NCBI GenBank assembly: GCA_028702415.1
Contig: JAQVOT010000070.1
Coordinates: forward strand, 1 to 6,443
Reading direction: 5' to 3'
Length of the DNA: 6,443 nt
Origin: Eubacteriales bacterium
GTDB lineage: Bacteria > Bacillota > Clostridia > Peptostreptococcales > Anaerovoracaceae
Position numbers and translations under genes: made by a program. This document shows, piece by piece, positions 6,438-6,443 of this stretch (position 1 is its first letter; every line of letters begins with the position of its first letter). The notes beneath the pieces were generated by a model. The model saw only the letters and a program-made list of their open reading frames with translations, did no database searches and was not told the origin of the DNA.

Positions 6438-6443
6438 CCGTTG

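Overview
The window looks like chromosomal sequence from a low- to mid-GC Firmicute, probably a member of Clostridia. The evidence is strong AGGAGG-type ribosome binding sites, consensus-like TTGACA/TACAAT promoters with extended -10 elements, U-tract hairpin terminators, the rpsO-pnp gene pair and a full-length three-domain ComEC. Protein style vaguely recalls the Anaerovoracaceae / Family XIII group, but that is only an impression. All genes recognised with confidence lie on the + strand.

Layout. A tRNA-Gly (anticodon CCC) with its own extended -10 element lies at 28-101. A perfect 8-bp inverted repeat follows, then a separate promoter (147-175) and a roughly 85-nt leader in front of rpsO (ribosomal protein S15, 266-532). 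The leader can be folded into a three-way junction, the kind of shape S15 binds, so it is a good candidate for translational autoregulation. The 122-nt rpsO-pnp gap holds three GC-rich hairpins in a row; the first has a short U-tract. pnp (polynucleotide phosphorylase, 655-2754) is complete with catalytic, KH and S1 parts, and ends at a strong intrinsic terminator (2775-2806).

Directly behind it a near-consensus promoter drives comEC (2877-5345), the membrane channel for DNA uptake, here apparently a lone transcription unit. The gene carries the most striking object in the window: a perfect 24-bp inverted repeat with a 9-nt loop (3419-3475), 57 nt long and therefore exactly 19 codons. It looks like a REP-type palindromic element that entered the coding region without breaking the frame. 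Removing it on paper leaves an ordinary ComEC linker.

A 210-nt gap follows. Its minus strand stays open throughout and has a stretch resembling the switch-histidine region of an ABC-type ATPase, perhaps a gene relic. The last gene (5556-6380, GTG start) is an alpha/beta hydrolase with a Ser-Asp-His triad and unknown substrate. The final 63 nt hold only a weak inverted repeat cut by the window edge.

Functionally, rpsO and pnp are a conserved translation/RNA-turnover pair. comEC and the hydrolase seem to be independent neighbours, and I see no multi-gene new system. The interest lies in RNA leader structures and in the palindromic insertion inside comEC.
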